Positions 63,909 to 64,000 of a stretch of DNA of 64,000 nucleotides are shown here, piece by piece. The stretch comes from Flavobacteriales bacterium (lineage in GTDB: Bacteria; Bacteroidota; Bacteroidia; Flavobacteriales_D; Sanyastnellaceae). The translations under genes were made by a program, and so were the position numbers. The notes below the pieces were generated by a model. The model saw nothing but the letters and a program-made list of their open reading frames with translations. It did no database searches and was not told the DNA's origin. The stretch lies in the NCBI GenBank assembly GCA_002863125.1, contig PKEB01000023.1, positions 1-64,000 of the forward strand, read 5' to 3'. Every line of letters starts with the position of its first letter. Within the stretch, counting starts at the first letter, position 1.

Positions 63909-64000
63909 GGTTAAGTGCTCTTTTCTACGTATTCATCTAAAAAAAGTTTCGTTTTGTCGTCAGATTCCTGTTGTAAGCACAGCAAGAACCAATCCGGCTA

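Noticed and set aside
63911-63997. A 28-codon minus-strand open stretch at the right edge, ending TAA at 63911
   Set aside because: The frame is closed by TAG at 63998-64000, so it cannot be the tail of a longer gene in this frame, and it has no convincing start.

Overview
The window looks like a chromosomal stretch of a Bacteroidota bacterium, most likely a Flavobacteriales member with a moderately high GC content (about half or slightly more, judged by eye). The signs are type IX secretion (T9SS) sorting domains of both type A and type B, GWxTD, DUF5723 and DUF6913 family proteins, a split transketolase, pyrR coupled to pyrB, and the characteristic promoter -7 element TAnnTTTG in front of many genes. 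Almost everything is housekeeping or envelope gene content. I see no prophage, insertion sequence, CRISPR array or defence island.

Layout. 1-6352: the tail of a T9SS cargo protein, a PhoD-like lipoprotein, pdxH, an RlmI-like rRNA methyltransferase and recQ. 6414-14531: tpiA, prmA, a 1481-residue exported protein of unknown function, and a dienoyl-CoA-reductase-like Old Yellow Enzyme. 14528-18298: plsC, a pseudouridine synthase, and two divergent lipoproteins (TolB-like propeller; M28 peptidase with PDZ). 18304-18676: RNase P RNA and terminator. 18763-26174: a HARE-HTH-like small protein, pruA, a TPR/propeller/SPOR protein and a lamin-tail T9SS protein. 26306-34125: rpsA with a histone-like tail, pyrR-pyrB, STAS protein, rnz, an orphan response regulator and ilvE. 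34122-38337: DUF5723 barrel, exported msrA, LPP20-like lipoprotein, DUF6913 and a DapA homologue that has lost its catalytic residues. 38344-41604: a two-subunit transketolase whose genes flank a von Willebrand A gene. 41747-49592: ychF, an NTF2-like lipoprotein, a rhomboid protease, a DivIC/FtsB protein, clpC and gyrA. 49665-55892: TPR protein, tRNA-Ser(UGA), GH13 amylase-like enzyme, T9SS protein, GNAT/FemAB-like protein. 55908-64000: a large PKD/T9SS type B protein, GWxTD protein, glycosyltransferase, comEC, HMG-CoA lyase, and a possible 35-residue ORF.

Expression architecture is the most coherent theme. Neighbouring genes are repeatedly coupled by a 4-base stop/start overlap, using ATGA, TTGA and GTGA alike. 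Several monocistronic genes have the -7 promoter box only 3-6 bases before the start codon, which implies leaderless mRNAs; the tRNA-Ser promoter in the same window gives an internal calibration for where transcription begins. The observations I rank highest are the DapA pseudoenzyme, the vWA gene inside the transketolase operon, the Lys/Ala-rich S1 tail, the leaderless promoter pattern, and a hairpin that could mask the comEC ribosome binding site. All family names are assigned by reading motifs; no database search was run.
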